DNA of 64,000 bases from an uncultured Clostridia bacterium (GCA_944327465.1 CALVHH010000001.1:97330-161329); one strand, 5' to 3'. Positions 43,188 through 54,001 are shown, counted from the stretch's first letter. Notes: a model not told the origin generated them from the sequence alone. A program made the numbers and translations.

Positions 43188-44036
43188 ATGAAAACAGTAA
43201 ACAAATCATCAGGCAAAAAGTGGATAGTCGTCGGCGTGCTCATAGCAGTGCTGGCTGCGCTGCTCGTCGGCGCAATACTCATAGGCGCACCCCGCAAGGG
43301 CGAGCTTTCGGGCGAGCTTTCGGACGCCGTTCTGCACGAAGAAAAGCGCATAGATCTCTTTGGCATGAGCGTCAACCCCGCGCTCATCTCGGCGTTCGTC
43401 GTCACGGCGGTGCTGCTGCTGTTTGCGCTCTGCGTGCGCATCTTCGCCATACCCCGCTTTAAAGAAGTGCCCAACAGGTTCCAGCTCGTCATCGAGCAGC
43501 TCGTGTCCTTCTTCAACAACATGGCAAAGAGCGGCAGTCCCGAGCACAACTCCTTCCTCGGCGGCTACATCTTCGCCGCAGGCTGCTACATATTCGTCGG
43601 CACGGTGTTTGAATTGTTCGGCATACAGCTCGTCACAATTTCCGGTCATTCCGTCAGCATGCCCGCGCCCCTTTCGGATATCAACGCCGCAATAGCCATG
43701 GGCTTTATGTCCTATTTCGTCATACTCGGCGGCGGCATTGCAACCAACGGCGTCAGGGGGCTGGGCAGGGCGCTCAAAGAATTCTCGCTGCCCGTATCCA
43801 TGAGCTTCCGTCTGTTCGGCGCTCTGCTTTCGGGGCTGCTCGTAACCGAGCTCGTATACTACGCGCTCTTCCTTTCGGTGGGCGTGCCCGTAATAGTCGG
43901 CGTGCTCTTCACGCTGCTGCACGCAATAATACAGACGTACGTGCTGACCATGCTGACCGCCACATACTTCGGCGAAGTCACCGAGCCCCCCAAGCCCAAG
44001 GCAAAAAAAGTAAAAAAGTCCGCCGCGGCGGCATGA
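43188..44036 (+). CDS. atpB: ATP synthase F0 subunit a
   Basis: 282 residues from the ATG at 43188. Integral membrane protein forming the proton half-channels. The MSFRLFGALLSGLLVTELVYYAL helix carries the essential Arg. NAAIAMGFMSYFVILGGGI and a hydrophobic C-terminus (HAIIQTYVLTMLTATYFGEVTE) are typical. A Lys-rich tail follows. There is no good ribosome binding site before this ATG, so a start at 43002 with a 62-residue extension cannot be excluded. First structural gene of the operon; no atpI seen. Confidence 0.9.
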   Translation: MKTVNKSSGKKWIVVGVLIAVLAALLVGAILIGAPRKGELSGELSDAVLHEEKRIDLFGMSVNPALISAFVVTAVLLLFALCVRIFAIPRFKEVPNRFQLVIEQLVSFFNNMAKSGSPEHNSFLGGYIFAAGCYIFVGTVFELFGIQLVTISGHSVSMPAPLSDINAAIAMGFMSYFVILGGGIATNGVRGLGRALKEFSLPVSMSFRLFGALLSGLLVTELVYYALFLSVGVPVIVGVLFTLLHAIIQTYVLTMLTATYFGEVTEPPKPKAKKVKKSAAAA

Positions 44037-44076
44037 TAATATATTATTCAACAAAAGTTTTCCGGAGGAAATTATT

Positions 44077-44505
44077 ATGAAACTGACAAAAAAGATAATG
44101 GCGGTATCGGCAGCCGTGCTTCTCGCGGCGCTGGCACTTATTGCAGTGGCTGCGCTTGCGCAGCCGGCGGCGGCAACGCCCGTAATGGCAGACAGCGCAA
44201 TTGAAAGCGTTGCCGTGCTCGACGAAGCTTCGGACGTTCAGCCCGAAGAGGAACAGCCCGCCGAAGAGTCCGCCGAAGAAGGCTCTTCCATGACTGCCAT
44301 CGGCGCAGCGGTCGCCATAGGACTCGCCGCAATAGGCGGCGCCATAGCAATGGGCATGGCTATATCCAAGGCAATGGAGGGCATCGCCCGCCAGCCCGAA
44401 GCCGACGGCAAGATACGCAGCTCGCTCATGCTCGGTCTCGTGTTCATAGAGACGGTAGTCATCTATGCGCTCATCGTGGCAATACTCATAATGTTCGTCG
44501 TTTAA
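44077..44505 (+). CDS. atpE: ATP synthase F0 subunit c with N-terminal extension
   Basis: 142 residues where most c subunits have 70-90. Residues 1-40 look like a signal peptide (MKLTKKIMAVSAAVLLAAL ... AQPAAATPVMADS). Residues 45-70 are an acidic Glu/Ala/Ser linker. The c-hairpin is residues ~72-142, with loop ARQPEADGKI and the ion-binding Glu125 in LVFIETVVIYALIV. The Na+-binding Gln of helix 1 is replaced by Met92, which does not favour a classic Na+ site. RBS CCGGAGGA. Confidence 0.92.
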   Translation: MKLTKKIMAVSAAVLLAALALIAVAALAQPAAATPVMADSAIESVAVLDEASDVQPEEEQPAEESAEEGSSMTAIGAAVAIGLAAIGGAIAMGMAISKAMEGIARQPEADGKIRSSLMLGLVFIETVVIYALIVAILIMFVV

Positions 44506-44551
44506 AAGCTAAAACATACCCGCCGCGCAATGCGGCAAAAGAGGTGCAATA

Positions 44552-45238
44552 ATGCCGCTCAACATAGATTGGCAGCAGATACTGCTGCACGCATTTAACT
44601 TTATAATACTTGCCGCAGGCCTCACGTTTTTGCTGTTCAAGCCCGTAAAAAAGTTCATGGCTGCCCGCGAGGAGAGCTATAAAAAGGCTGCCGAAGAACA
44701 CAGGCAGAAGCTTGACGAGCTTGAATCGCTCGAAAAGGAGAGGCAGGCAAAGATAGCCGCCCTCGACGGCGAGCTCGCCGAGCGCGAGCAAAAGGCTGTG
44801 GCTGCCGCCGACGCGCACTCCAAGCGCATTGTAGCCGAAGCAAGGGACGAGGCTGAAAAGATAATTTCCGACGGCAAAAAGCGCGCCGCCGTCGAGCGCG
44901 AAAAGTACATAGCCGGCGCCGGCGACGAGATAACGTCGCTCATAGTCCGCTCGGCAGAAAAGCTGCTCGCCGCCGAAAGTAACGCCGCCACCGACGGCGC
45001 CCTGTACGACAGGTATCTTTCGCTTGCGCAGTCGCAGCAGCCGCTCCCGCCCGAGCGCCGCGACGAAATGTCCGCCGCCGCCCAAAACGGCGGCTCCGGT
45101 CAGGTGCTCCGCCGCTCGGATATAGCCGACATCCTCGGCGACGCCGCGGCGTCTGCAATAATGTCGCAGGGCGCCGAAAGCGACAACGTCGTGTACGACC
45201 GTTTCTTAAGCGAGGTCAACAAGAATGACGGCAACTGA
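44552..45238 (+). CDS. atpF: ATP synthase F0 subunit b with long C-terminal extension
   Basis: 228 residues. One membrane helix (~9-29, LLHAFNFIILAAGLTFLLFKPV) is followed by a long charged coiled coil (~35-145). Where typical b ends (~160), an extra ~80 residues follow. They contain two related motifs, ALYDRYLSLAQ and VVYDRFLSEVN, separated by a Gln/Gly-rich linker and RRSDIADILGDAAASA. Its last codons overlap the atpA start. RBS AGAGGTG. Confidence 0.9.
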   Translation: MPLNIDWQQILLHAFNFIILAAGLTFLLFKPVKKFMAAREESYKKAAEEHRQKLDELESLEKERQAKIAALDGELAEREQKAVAAADAHSKRIVAEARDEAEKIISDGKKRAAVEREKYIAGAGDEITSLIVRSAEKLLAAESNAATDGALYDRYLSLAQSQQPLPPERRDEMSAAAQNGGSGQVLRRSDIADILGDAAASAIMSQGAESDNVVYDRFLSEVNKNDGN

Positions 45239-47198
45239 TAAAACTGCAAAACTATACTGCGTCACCCCGCCCGACGAGCGCCAGATCGAAGGCTTTAAAG
45301 ACTTTCTCGAGCGCACCTTCGGCGTGCGCCCGCAGCTCGAGATAGTTCGCGATAACTCGCTGATAGGCGGCTTCCGCCTCGAATACGGCGACAATATATA
45401 CGACTGGTCGGCAAAGGGACGCATCGAAAAGTTCATACCCGCTTCCGCCGCTCCGTCGGCACGGCTGTACTGCGTCACCCCGCCCGATGAGGTCCGCTTA
45501 AAGGGCTTTGCCGACTTTGTAAAGCGCACTTACGGCGACGGCGTAAAGCTGGAAGTAATACGCGACCCCTCGCTGATAGGCGGCTTCCGCCTCGAATACG
45601 GCGACAACGTGTACGACTGGTCGGCAAAGAGCAGGATAGAGCGCTTCCGCAGCGACATAAAGAACTCTTCCGCCAAGGGCGTGACCTCGCTTTTGAGGGA
45701 GTCGATCGACAGCTTAAAGGACACCATCGAAGGCTGGAGCATGGACGCCGCCGTCCGCGAGACGGGCAAGGTGGTCACCGTCGGCGACGGCATAGCCCGC
45801 GTCAGCGGACTCGACAGGGCAGAGTACGGCGAGATCCTGCAGTTTGAATGCGGAATAAAGGGCATGGTGCTCGAGCTCGCTCCCGACGGCGCAGGCTGCA
45901 TAATATTCGGCAACGACAGCGAGATAGAGTCGGGCTCGTCGGTCTTCCGCACCGGCAAGACGGCGGGCGTGCCCGTCGGCGAAGGCATGATAGGCAGGGT
46001 GGTGGACGCGCTCGGTTCGCCCATAGACGGCGACGGCGCCATAACTGCCGCCGCGTATATGCCCATAGAAGCGCCCGCGCCCGGCATAATCGACCGTCAG
46101 CCCGTAAACACGCCGCTGCGCACGGGCATACTTACAATCGACAGCATGTTCCCCATCGGCCGCGGTCAGCGCGAACTTATAATAGGCGACCGCCAGACGG
46201 GCAAGACCGCCGTCGCCACCGATACCATACTCAACCAGAAGGGACAGGGCGTAATCTGCATATACGTAGCCATCGGTCAGAAGGCGAGCTCGGTAGCCCA
46301 CCTTGTGGAAGGGCTCAAAAAGCGGGGGGCGATGGAGTACACCATAGTCGTCTCCTCAACGGCGGGCGACCCCGCTTCGCTGCAGTATATAGCCCCCTAC
46401 GCCGGCTGCGCCATAGCCGAATACTTCATGAACTCGGGCAGGGACGTGCTCATCGTATACGACGACCTTTCAAAGCACGCCGTGGCATACAGGGCGCTTT
46501 CGCTCCTTCTGGGTCGTTCGCCCGGGCGCGAAGCCTATCCCGGCGACGTCTTCTATCTGCATTCAAGACTGCTCGAGCGCGCCGCGCATCTCTCAGATGA
46601 GCGGGGAGGCGGCTCCATGACCGCCCTGCCCATAGTCGAAACTCAGGCGGGCGACATTTCGGCATATATCCCCACAAACATAATCTCCATAACCGACGGT
46701 CAGATATTCCTTTCGGGCGACTTGTTCTATTCGGGGCAGCGCCCCGCCGTAAACGTCGGCATATCCGTCTCGCGTGTGGGCGGCGACGCCCAGACCAAGG
46801 CGATGAAGACCGCCGCGGGCACCATAAGGCTCAACCTTGCGCAGTACAGGGAGATGGAAGTGTTCATGCAGTTCTCTTCCGACCTCGACGAGACGACAAA
46901 GAGGACGCTCGACTACGGCAGGAGCTTAATGAACCTTTTGCGCCAGCCGCAGTACAGCCCCCTGCCCGAATACAGGCAGGTAATACTGCTTGTATCCGCC
47001 ATGGGGCATGCCTTCTCGGCGATATCCCCCGACGACATACCCTCGATAAAGTTAAAGCTTTTGGAACATTTCGATGACGCCCGTCCCGACCTCGTTGAAG
47101 AGGTCAAAAAGGGCGCGGCGCTCACCCCCGAAGTCAGGGCGGCGATAGTCGGCGAAACCAAGACCTATCTCGCCTCCATTGCCTCGCAGCAGGCATGA
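45225..47198 (+). CDS. atpA: ATP synthase F1 subunit alpha with two N-terminal delta-C-like modules
   Basis: 657 residues; usual alpha is ~505. The alpha core begins ~150 (LLRESIDSLKDTIEGW ... VVTVGDGIARVSGL). Walker A GDRQTGKT is at 321-328. The first ~145 residues carry two tandem copies (9-70 and 80-141) of LYCVTPPDE ... SLIGGFRLEYGDNxYDWSAKxRIExF. This resembles the delta-subunit C-terminal domain (E. coli SVMAGVIIRAGDMVIDGS-type pattern). No separate atpH exists. The repeats are nearly identical in DNA for the second half. The start overlaps atpF by 14 bases. Confidence 0.93.
   Translation: MTATDKTAKLYCVTPPDERQIEGFKDFLERTFGVRPQLEIVRDNSLIGGFRLEYGDNIYDWSAKGRIEKFIPASAAPSARLYCVTPPDEVRLKGFADFVKRTYGDGVKLEVIRDPSLIGGFRLEYGDNVYDWSAKSRIERFRSDIKNSSAKGVTSLLRESIDSLKDTIEGWSMDAAVRETGKVVTVGDGIARVSGLDRAEYGEILQFECGIKGMVLELAPDGAGCIIFGNDSEIESGSSVFRTGKTAGVPVGEGMIGRVVDALGSPIDGDGAITAAAYMPIEAPAPGIIDRQPVNTPLRTGILTIDSMFPIGRGQRELIIGDRQTGKTAVATDTILNQKGQGVICIYVAIGQKASSVAHLVEGLKKRGAMEYTIVVSSTAGDPASLQYIAPYAGCAIAEYFMNSGRDVLIVYDDLSKHAVAYRALSLLLGRSPGREAYPGDVFYLHSRLLERAAHLSDERGGGSMTALPIVETQAGDISAYIPTNIISITDGQIFLSGDLFYSGQRPAVNVGISVSRVGGDAQTKAMKTAAGTIRLNLAQYREMEVFMQFSSDLDETTKRTLDYGRSLMNLLRQPQYSPLPEYRQVILLVSAMGHAFSAISPDDIPSIKLKLLEHFDDARPDLVEEVKKGAALTPEVRAAIVGETKTYLASIASQQA
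45249..45647 (+). repeat. Tandem delta-C-like coding repeats in atpA
   Basis: Two units with a 213-bp period. The segments coding SLIGGFRLEYGD and YDWSAK are almost identical in DNA (near 45357-45417 and 45570-45630), implying recent duplication or gene conversion. Confidence 0.9.
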
Positions 47199-47289
47199 CC
47201 CGGAAAAGGCAGGGGTGCCCTTAAGAGATAAGGCAGGGTTATCTGAAAACAGTATTTCTAATGATCCGACCGCAATGCGCACGCAGTGC

Positions 47290-47362
47290 GCTCCGTCGAC
47301 CGAGCAATATAGTTAGATTTCTCCATGCGTTCGCTTCGCTCGCTTAGCCGAAAGGACAGTGG
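47290..47362. repeat. Dispersed repeat inside the atp operon
   Basis: GTTAGATTTCTCCATGCG then CTTAGCCGAAAGGACAG, the inverse-orientation repeat with a shortened centre. It lies in the 184-bp gap between atpA and atpG. Confidence 0.75.
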
Positions 47363-47382
47363 TGATATAGAGCAAATAAAAG

Positions 47383-49676
<2,294 letters not shown>

Positions 49677-49680
49677 ACAG

Positions 49681-50100
49681 ATGAATACATTCAAGCTGCA
49701 CCTTCTGGGCGCCGGCAGGCTCTTTTACGAGGGCGACTGTTTAAGCGTGTCCGTGCCCGCGGTAGACGGGCAGTACGGCGTGCTGGCGCACCATTCCAAC
49801 CTCATAACCGCAATCGTCCCCGGCGAACTGACCTTCACCACCCCGGGCGAGCATCCCTATTCCGCCACCGTTGCGGTGGCGGGCGGAATAATGCGTGTGG
49901 AGGACAACGACGTCCTCATACTTGTAGACTACGTTCTCCGCCCCGAGGAGATAGATGCCGACCGCGCCCGCGAGGAGGCTGCCGCAGCAAAGGAGGCGCT
50001 GCTCCAGCGCCGCAGCATACAGGCATACCGCTCGGCACAGGCGCAGCTCGCCCGCGCCGTCACCAAACTCAAAGTCCGCCGCAAGGGCAGCGGCAAATAG
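49681..50100 (+). CDS. atpC: ATP synthase F1 subunit epsilon
   Basis: 139 residues. The N-terminal beta-sandwich reads FKLHLLGAGRLFYEGDCLSVSVPAVDGQYGVLAHHSNLITAIVPGEL. The helical C-terminal hairpin (EEIDADRAREEAAAAKEALLQRRS) is the regulatory part. Last gene of the operon, four bases after atpD. Confidence 0.95.
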   Translation: MNTFKLHLLGAGRLFYEGDCLSVSVPAVDGQYGVLAHHSNLITAIVPGELTFTTPGEHPYSATVAVAGGIMRVEDNDVLILVDYVLRPEEIDADRAREEAAAAKEALLQRRSIQAYRSAQAQLARAVTKLKVRRKGSGK

Positions 50101-50110
50101 ACCGTCTTTT

Positions 50111-50158
50111 GAATACCGCCGCCGCGGGCGCATGCATGCGCCCGCGGCGGCGGTATTC
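50111..50158. terminator. Perfect 48-bp palindrome after atpC
   Basis: Two 24-base arms meet at CATG|CATG with no loop. GC-rich, eleven bases past the atpC stop, no T-tract. Probably the operon's 3' end. Confidence 0.65.
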
Positions 50159-50195
50159 CGTTGCTTCGTTCGGGCGGAAAAATTTTAAAAAAATG

Positions 50196-50224
50196 CTGGC
50201 GTCCGCGCCTTTTTGTGCTATAAT
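50196..50224 (+). promoter_or_regulatory. Promoter of recG, leaderless
   Basis: Weak CTGGCG (50196-50201), a 17-bp spacer, TATAAT (50219-50224). ATG at 50234 is nine bases after the box; no ribosome binding site. Confidence 0.6.
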
Positions 50225-50233
50225 ATAGTCGTA

Positions 50234-52240
50234 ATGAAGCTCACCGATTTAAAGTACGTCTCCGAAAAGCGCGAGAAGGATTTCAACAAACTCAATATAT
50301 TTTCGGTTGAAGACCTTATCCGTCACTTTCCCAGGGCGTACCTCGACCTCACCCGCACCGATACGATCGCCTCGGCATACCACAACGACGTCATTTTAAC
50401 GCTGTGCGAGGTGGTCAACGTAGAGTTCAACCGCTATTCCAGGCGCCCCTACGTAAGGGCGCTCTGCCGGCAGGGCGACTATCTCTTTTCGGCGGTGTGG
50501 TTCAATCAGCCATATGTCGCAGGCAAACTCGGCTGCGGGCAGTATCTCTTCTACGGCAGGGTGCAAAACAAGCTCGGTCTGGGCGCTTCAATGGTCAACC
50601 CCACGTTCGAACGCGCCGACAGCAACCTGCGCTTAAAGGGATTCGTGCCCGTCTATCCGCTTGCGGGCTCGCTCACCCAGGGCGCCGTGCGCATGGCGGT
50701 AAAGCAGGCGCTCGAGCGCGTAAGCATATGCAGCGCCATTCCTTATGCGCTGCAAAAAAAGTATGCCCTCGCCGACCTCAAGTCGGCATACGCCGGCGTT
50801 CACCTGCCCGTAAATGCAGACTGTGCGCTCGCTTCGGCGGAGCGCATAGCCATAGAGGAGTACTTTTTGCTCATTTCGGCGTTCAAGATAATAAAGGGCG
50901 ACAGCCGCACGGCGCGCACGGTCTTCTATCCCGTCACCGCGGCGGAAGTAAAGTCATTCTGCTCGCGCTTTCCCTTCGAGTTGACCGCGGGTCAGCGCGA
51001 AGCGGTCAACGATGTCTTTTCCGACCTCAGATCTCCCACGCCGATGAACAGGCTAATCCAGGGCGACGTGGGCAGCGGCAAGACCGCCGTGGCGCTTGCG
51101 GGCATATATATGGCGGTCAAATCGGGGCATCAGGCAGCCATGCTCGCTCCCACCGAAGTGCTTGCGCGGCAGAACGCCGCAATAATCCAAAGATATTTTC
51201 CCGACTACCCTTCGGCATTTCTTTCGGGCTCGACGCCCGCGGCGCAAAAGCGCGCCATAAAGGCGGGGCTGGGCGACGGCAGCCTACGCATAGTCTGCGG
51301 CACGCACGCCCTGCTTCAGGGCGACGTCGAGTTTGCCGACCTCTCGTTCGTCGTCTGCGATGAACAGCACCGCTTCGGCGTCGGTCAGCGCGCCGCGCTC
51401 ACGGGCAAGGGCGGCACGGCGGATACGCTCGTAATGTCCGCAACGCCCATCCCCCGCACGCTCACGCTCATATTCTACGGCGACCTCGACGTAACCACCA
51501 TCAAGGATAAGCCCGCCTCGCGGCAGGAGATATCCACCTCGATAATTCCCGAACGCAGGTATGGCGACATGCTCGCCTACATCTCGTCCGAGGTAAAAAA
51601 GGGCACGCAGGCGTACTTTGTCTGCCCCAAGATAGAGGGTGACGAGGAGGGCTCGGTCATGTCAGTCACCGAGCTCTACGAAGAGCTCTCGCAAAAGATG
51701 CCGGGCGTGCGGCTGGGGCTCATGCACGGCAGGCTCAAGGATAAGCAAAAGGACGAAGTCATGTCGGCGTTCAGGGCGGGGGAGTACGACGTGCTCGTCT
51801 CCACCACCGTTATAGAAGTGGGCGTCGACGTGCCCAACGCCACGATAATGGTCATATGTTCCGCCGAACGCTTCGGGTTGTCCCAGCTCCACCAGCTGCG
51901 CGGCAGAGTGGGCAGGGGGGATAAAAAGAGCTACTGCTTCCTGCTCATGGGCAGCGACAGCGATGAGGCGCGGCAGCGCCTTGCCGTGCTCAAAAACAAT
52001 TCCGACGGCTTTGCTATAGCCGAAAGCGATTTAAAGCTGCGCGGCGGCGGCGACTTCATGGGCACCCGCCAGAGCGGCAGGTCGGCGGGCGACATAAAGA
52101 ACTTAAACTTCCCCGTCTCGGCAATATTCACGGCAAAGAGCATTTCGGACGACGCCTTTTCGGGCGGCTTTTACACCGCCTCGCTCAGGGAGGCGGCAAT
52201 GCGCAAATACAATAAATTAAAGGACGTTATACTCAATTGA
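50234..52240 (+). CDS. recG: ATP-dependent DNA helicase RecG
   Basis: 668 residues. The N-terminal wedge (OB) domain carries DVILTLCEVVNVEFNRYSRRPYVRAL. Walker A is IQGDVGSGKTAVAL and the DExH box reads VVCDEQHRFGVGQR. Further motifs are MSATPIPRTL, TTVIEVGVDVPNATIM and QLHQLRGRVGRG. RecG remodels stalled forks and Holliday junctions. An upstream frame extends to 50213 but overlaps the -10 box. The next gene starts inside the stop codon. Confidence 0.96.
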   Translation: MKLTDLKYVSEKREKDFNKLNIFSVEDLIRHFPRAYLDLTRTDTIASAYHNDVILTLCEVVNVEFNRYSRRPYVRALCRQGDYLFSAVWFNQPYVAGKLGCGQYLFYGRVQNKLGLGASMVNPTFERADSNLRLKGFVPVYPLAGSLTQGAVRMAVKQALERVSICSAIPYALQKKYALADLKSAYAGVHLPVNADCALASAERIAIEEYFLLISAFKIIKGDSRTARTVFYPVTAAEVKSFCSRFPFELTAGQREAVNDVFSDLRSPTPMNRLIQGDVGSGKTAVALAGIYMAVKSGHQAAMLAPTEVLARQNAAIIQRYFPDYPSAFLSGSTPAAQKRAIKAGLGDGSLRIVCGTHALLQGDVEFADLSFVVCDEQHRFGVGQRAALTGKGGTADTLVMSATPIPRTLTLIFYGDLDVTTIKDKPASRQEISTSIIPERRYGDMLAYISSEVKKGTQAYFVCPKIEGDEEGSVMSVTELYEELSQKMPGVRLGLMHGRLKDKQKDEVMSAFRAGEYDVLVSTTVIEVGVDVPNATIMVICSAERFGLSQLHQLRGRVGRGDKKSYCFLLMGSDSDEARQRLAVLKNNSDGFAIAESDLKLRGGGDFMGTRQSGRSAGDIKNLNFPVSAIFTAKSISDDAFSGGFYTASLREAAMRKYNKLKDVILN

Positions 52241-53694
52241 CGCACTCATCTCTTCCCACCGTGTACGTCGTCGGCGACAGCACGGTCTGCAGTTTTCCCG
52301 CCGCCGGCTACCAGCCCAAATTCGGCTACGGCACCCGCCTTTCGCGCTATCTCGCGCAGGGCGTCGCAGTCAAAAACCTTGCGCTCTCGGGCAGGAGCTC
52401 CAAAAGTTTCCTCACCGAGCCGCAGTATGCCGAGCTATGCCGCAGCCTGTCTTCGGGCGACTACCTCGTCATAGGCTTCGGGCACAACGACGAAAAGCGC
52501 GAAGAGGAGCGCTATACAAATGCCAATCTGCCCTATACCTGTGCGGATACCTCCCTCGGGCTGTCGTTTGCATATAATCTGTACGCAAACTATATAACCC
52601 TCGCCCGCGACCGCGGCGCAACGCCCATACTCTGCACGCCCATAGTGCGCCTCTCCGAAAGCGACGATTACTCGGGCGTGTGCGGTCACATAACCGCATC
52701 CGCGGGCGGCTACGAGGGCGGCGACTATCCCGCCGCCATCCGCCGCCTGGGCAGGGACGCGGGCGTCACCGTCATCGATCTCACCCGCGCCTCCATGGAG
52801 CGCTATCTGCGCCTCGGTCACGCCTCGGCAGCCCGCTTTCACGCATACGCCGCCACGAGCGGCGGGCGCCCCGTCGGGCTGGACGGCACCCACCTCAACT
52901 CCTTCGGCGCGGCGTGGACGGCTTACGACTGGGCTTGCCTGCTGGCTGAAAGCGATTGCCCGCTGAAAAATTTTCTCGCCTCCCCGCTTCTGCCGCCCGC
53001 CGACGAAGAATACGCCCTCGCCGCCGATCCTTCATACGTCGAGCCCGTCTATCGCCCCTTTGACGCCGCCGCCGCGGCGGGGCTGCACTTCAAACTGCCC
53101 GCGCCCCTGTACGGCTCGGTCATGGGCGACTTCGGCGGCGCCGAGCACGTCGGCGAGTTCGAAATTTACGACAGGGGCGACGATATAGTCGTCGGCAACA
53201 TGAGCACGGTGCCCCGCGGCAAGATATCCTCTTCGGCAGACGGCTTTGCCGCGGCGTTCATCCGCCTGCCCGCCGATGCAAACTTCAGGGCGAGCGCCGT
53301 GTGTACGGTGCTCGGAGTGGGGGAGGAGGCGGATGGTCAGTCGGCGTTCGGCATGATGCTGCGCGACGACATATATGCCGATGAATACTTCCCCGCGCTC
53401 GCTTCAAACTATGTGGCTGCGGGCAGCGGCGGCACGTTCTGCCGCTTAAACGGTAAGCTCTGCGGCTGCTCCCCCTTTGCCGCCGCCGCGGGCGATACGT
53501 TTACTCTGTCGATAGAGCGCATAAATCAGCAGATACGCGCCCGCGTCAACGACCGTTCGCAATCGTGGTACGATTTCGACCTCGCCGCCGTAGACGCCCA
53601 AAGCGACTATCTCTGCCTGTTTGCCGCCCGCCACGTGCTGGTCAGGTTTTCGGGCATAAAATTTGAATTGACGGGCAAGTCGGTGCGGGCATAG
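52237..53694 (+). CDS. SGNH hydrolase, rhamnogalacturonan acetylesterase-like, no signal peptide
   Basis: 485 residues from a TTG that overlaps the recG stop (TTGA); AAGGA lies upstream. SGNH blocks are intact: VYVVGDSTVCSF (Ser), ALSGRSS, GFGHNDEKR (Asn) and GLDGTHLNSFG (Asp/His). The C-terminal ~200 residues match the C-terminus of the secreted 5289-7157 paralogue: MGDFGG ... FGMMLRDDIYADEYFP ... SNYVAAG. Unlike that paralogue it has no signal peptide or repeat linker, so it likely acts in the cytoplasm on imported oligosaccharides. This is inferred. Confidence 0.85.
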   Translation: MTHSSLPTVYVVGDSTVCSFPAAGYQPKFGYGTRLSRYLAQGVAVKNLALSGRSSKSFLTEPQYAELCRSLSSGDYLVIGFGHNDEKREEERYTNANLPYTCADTSLGLSFAYNLYANYITLARDRGATPILCTPIVRLSESDDYSGVCGHITASAGGYEGGDYPAAIRRLGRDAGVTVIDLTRASMERYLRLGHASAARFHAYAATSGGRPVGLDGTHLNSFGAAWTAYDWACLLAESDCPLKNFLASPLLPPADEEYALAADPSYVEPVYRPFDAAAAAGLHFKLPAPLYGSVMGDFGGAEHVGEFEIYDRGDDIVVGNMSTVPRGKISSSADGFAAAFIRLPADANFRASAVCTVLGVGEEADGQSAFGMMLRDDIYADEYFPALASNYVAAGSGGTFCRLNGKLCGCSPFAAAAGDTFTLSIERINQQIRARVNDRSQSWYDFDLAAVDAQSDYLCLFAARHVLVRFSGIKFELTGKSVRA

Positions 53695-53720
53695 CGCACT
53701 GCAATATACTGTAAATTTGA

Positions 53721-53770
53721 CCGCGTTTTTGCGCAAAAGCTGTGTTTTTTGCGCAAAAACGCGGCTTTTT
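53721..53770 (+). terminator. Terminator of the recG-esterase operon
   Basis: A perfect 18-bp stem (CCGCGTTTTTGCGCAAAA and partner) with an 8-base loop, then CTTTTTT. Confidence 0.9.
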
Positions 53771-53791
53771 TAAAAATGTGCGTCCATTTTG

Positions 53792-53820
53792 TTGACAATT
53801 TAAAAGCGGTTTGTTAGAAT
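53792..53820 (+). promoter_or_regulatory. Candidate str-operon promoter
   Basis: TTGACA (53792-53797), a 17-bp spacer, TAGAAT (53815-53820). It is the best promoter before rpsL but lies ~635 bases upstream with repeats between. Confidence 0.6.
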
Positions 53821-54001
53821 AGCTTTTGCTGTTAATGTTTAGTTTGGGTCGTTATGTAGAGCGACCGCTCTATTGCGGGCAGCGTTCCGCTGCACCACGC
53901 TCCGCTAACTTGCCGAAGGACACTGTTATCTAATAAATGTTCAACGCAATGCGCACATAGTGCTCTCTCTTTTGTCATTTCGACTTCACTTTCCCCCTTT
54001 T

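Noticed and set aside
45225-45674. Alpha extension as an assembly or frameshift artefact
   Set aside because: The frame is continuous, both repeats are intact, the start overlaps atpF as in coupled genes, and the alpha core is complete.
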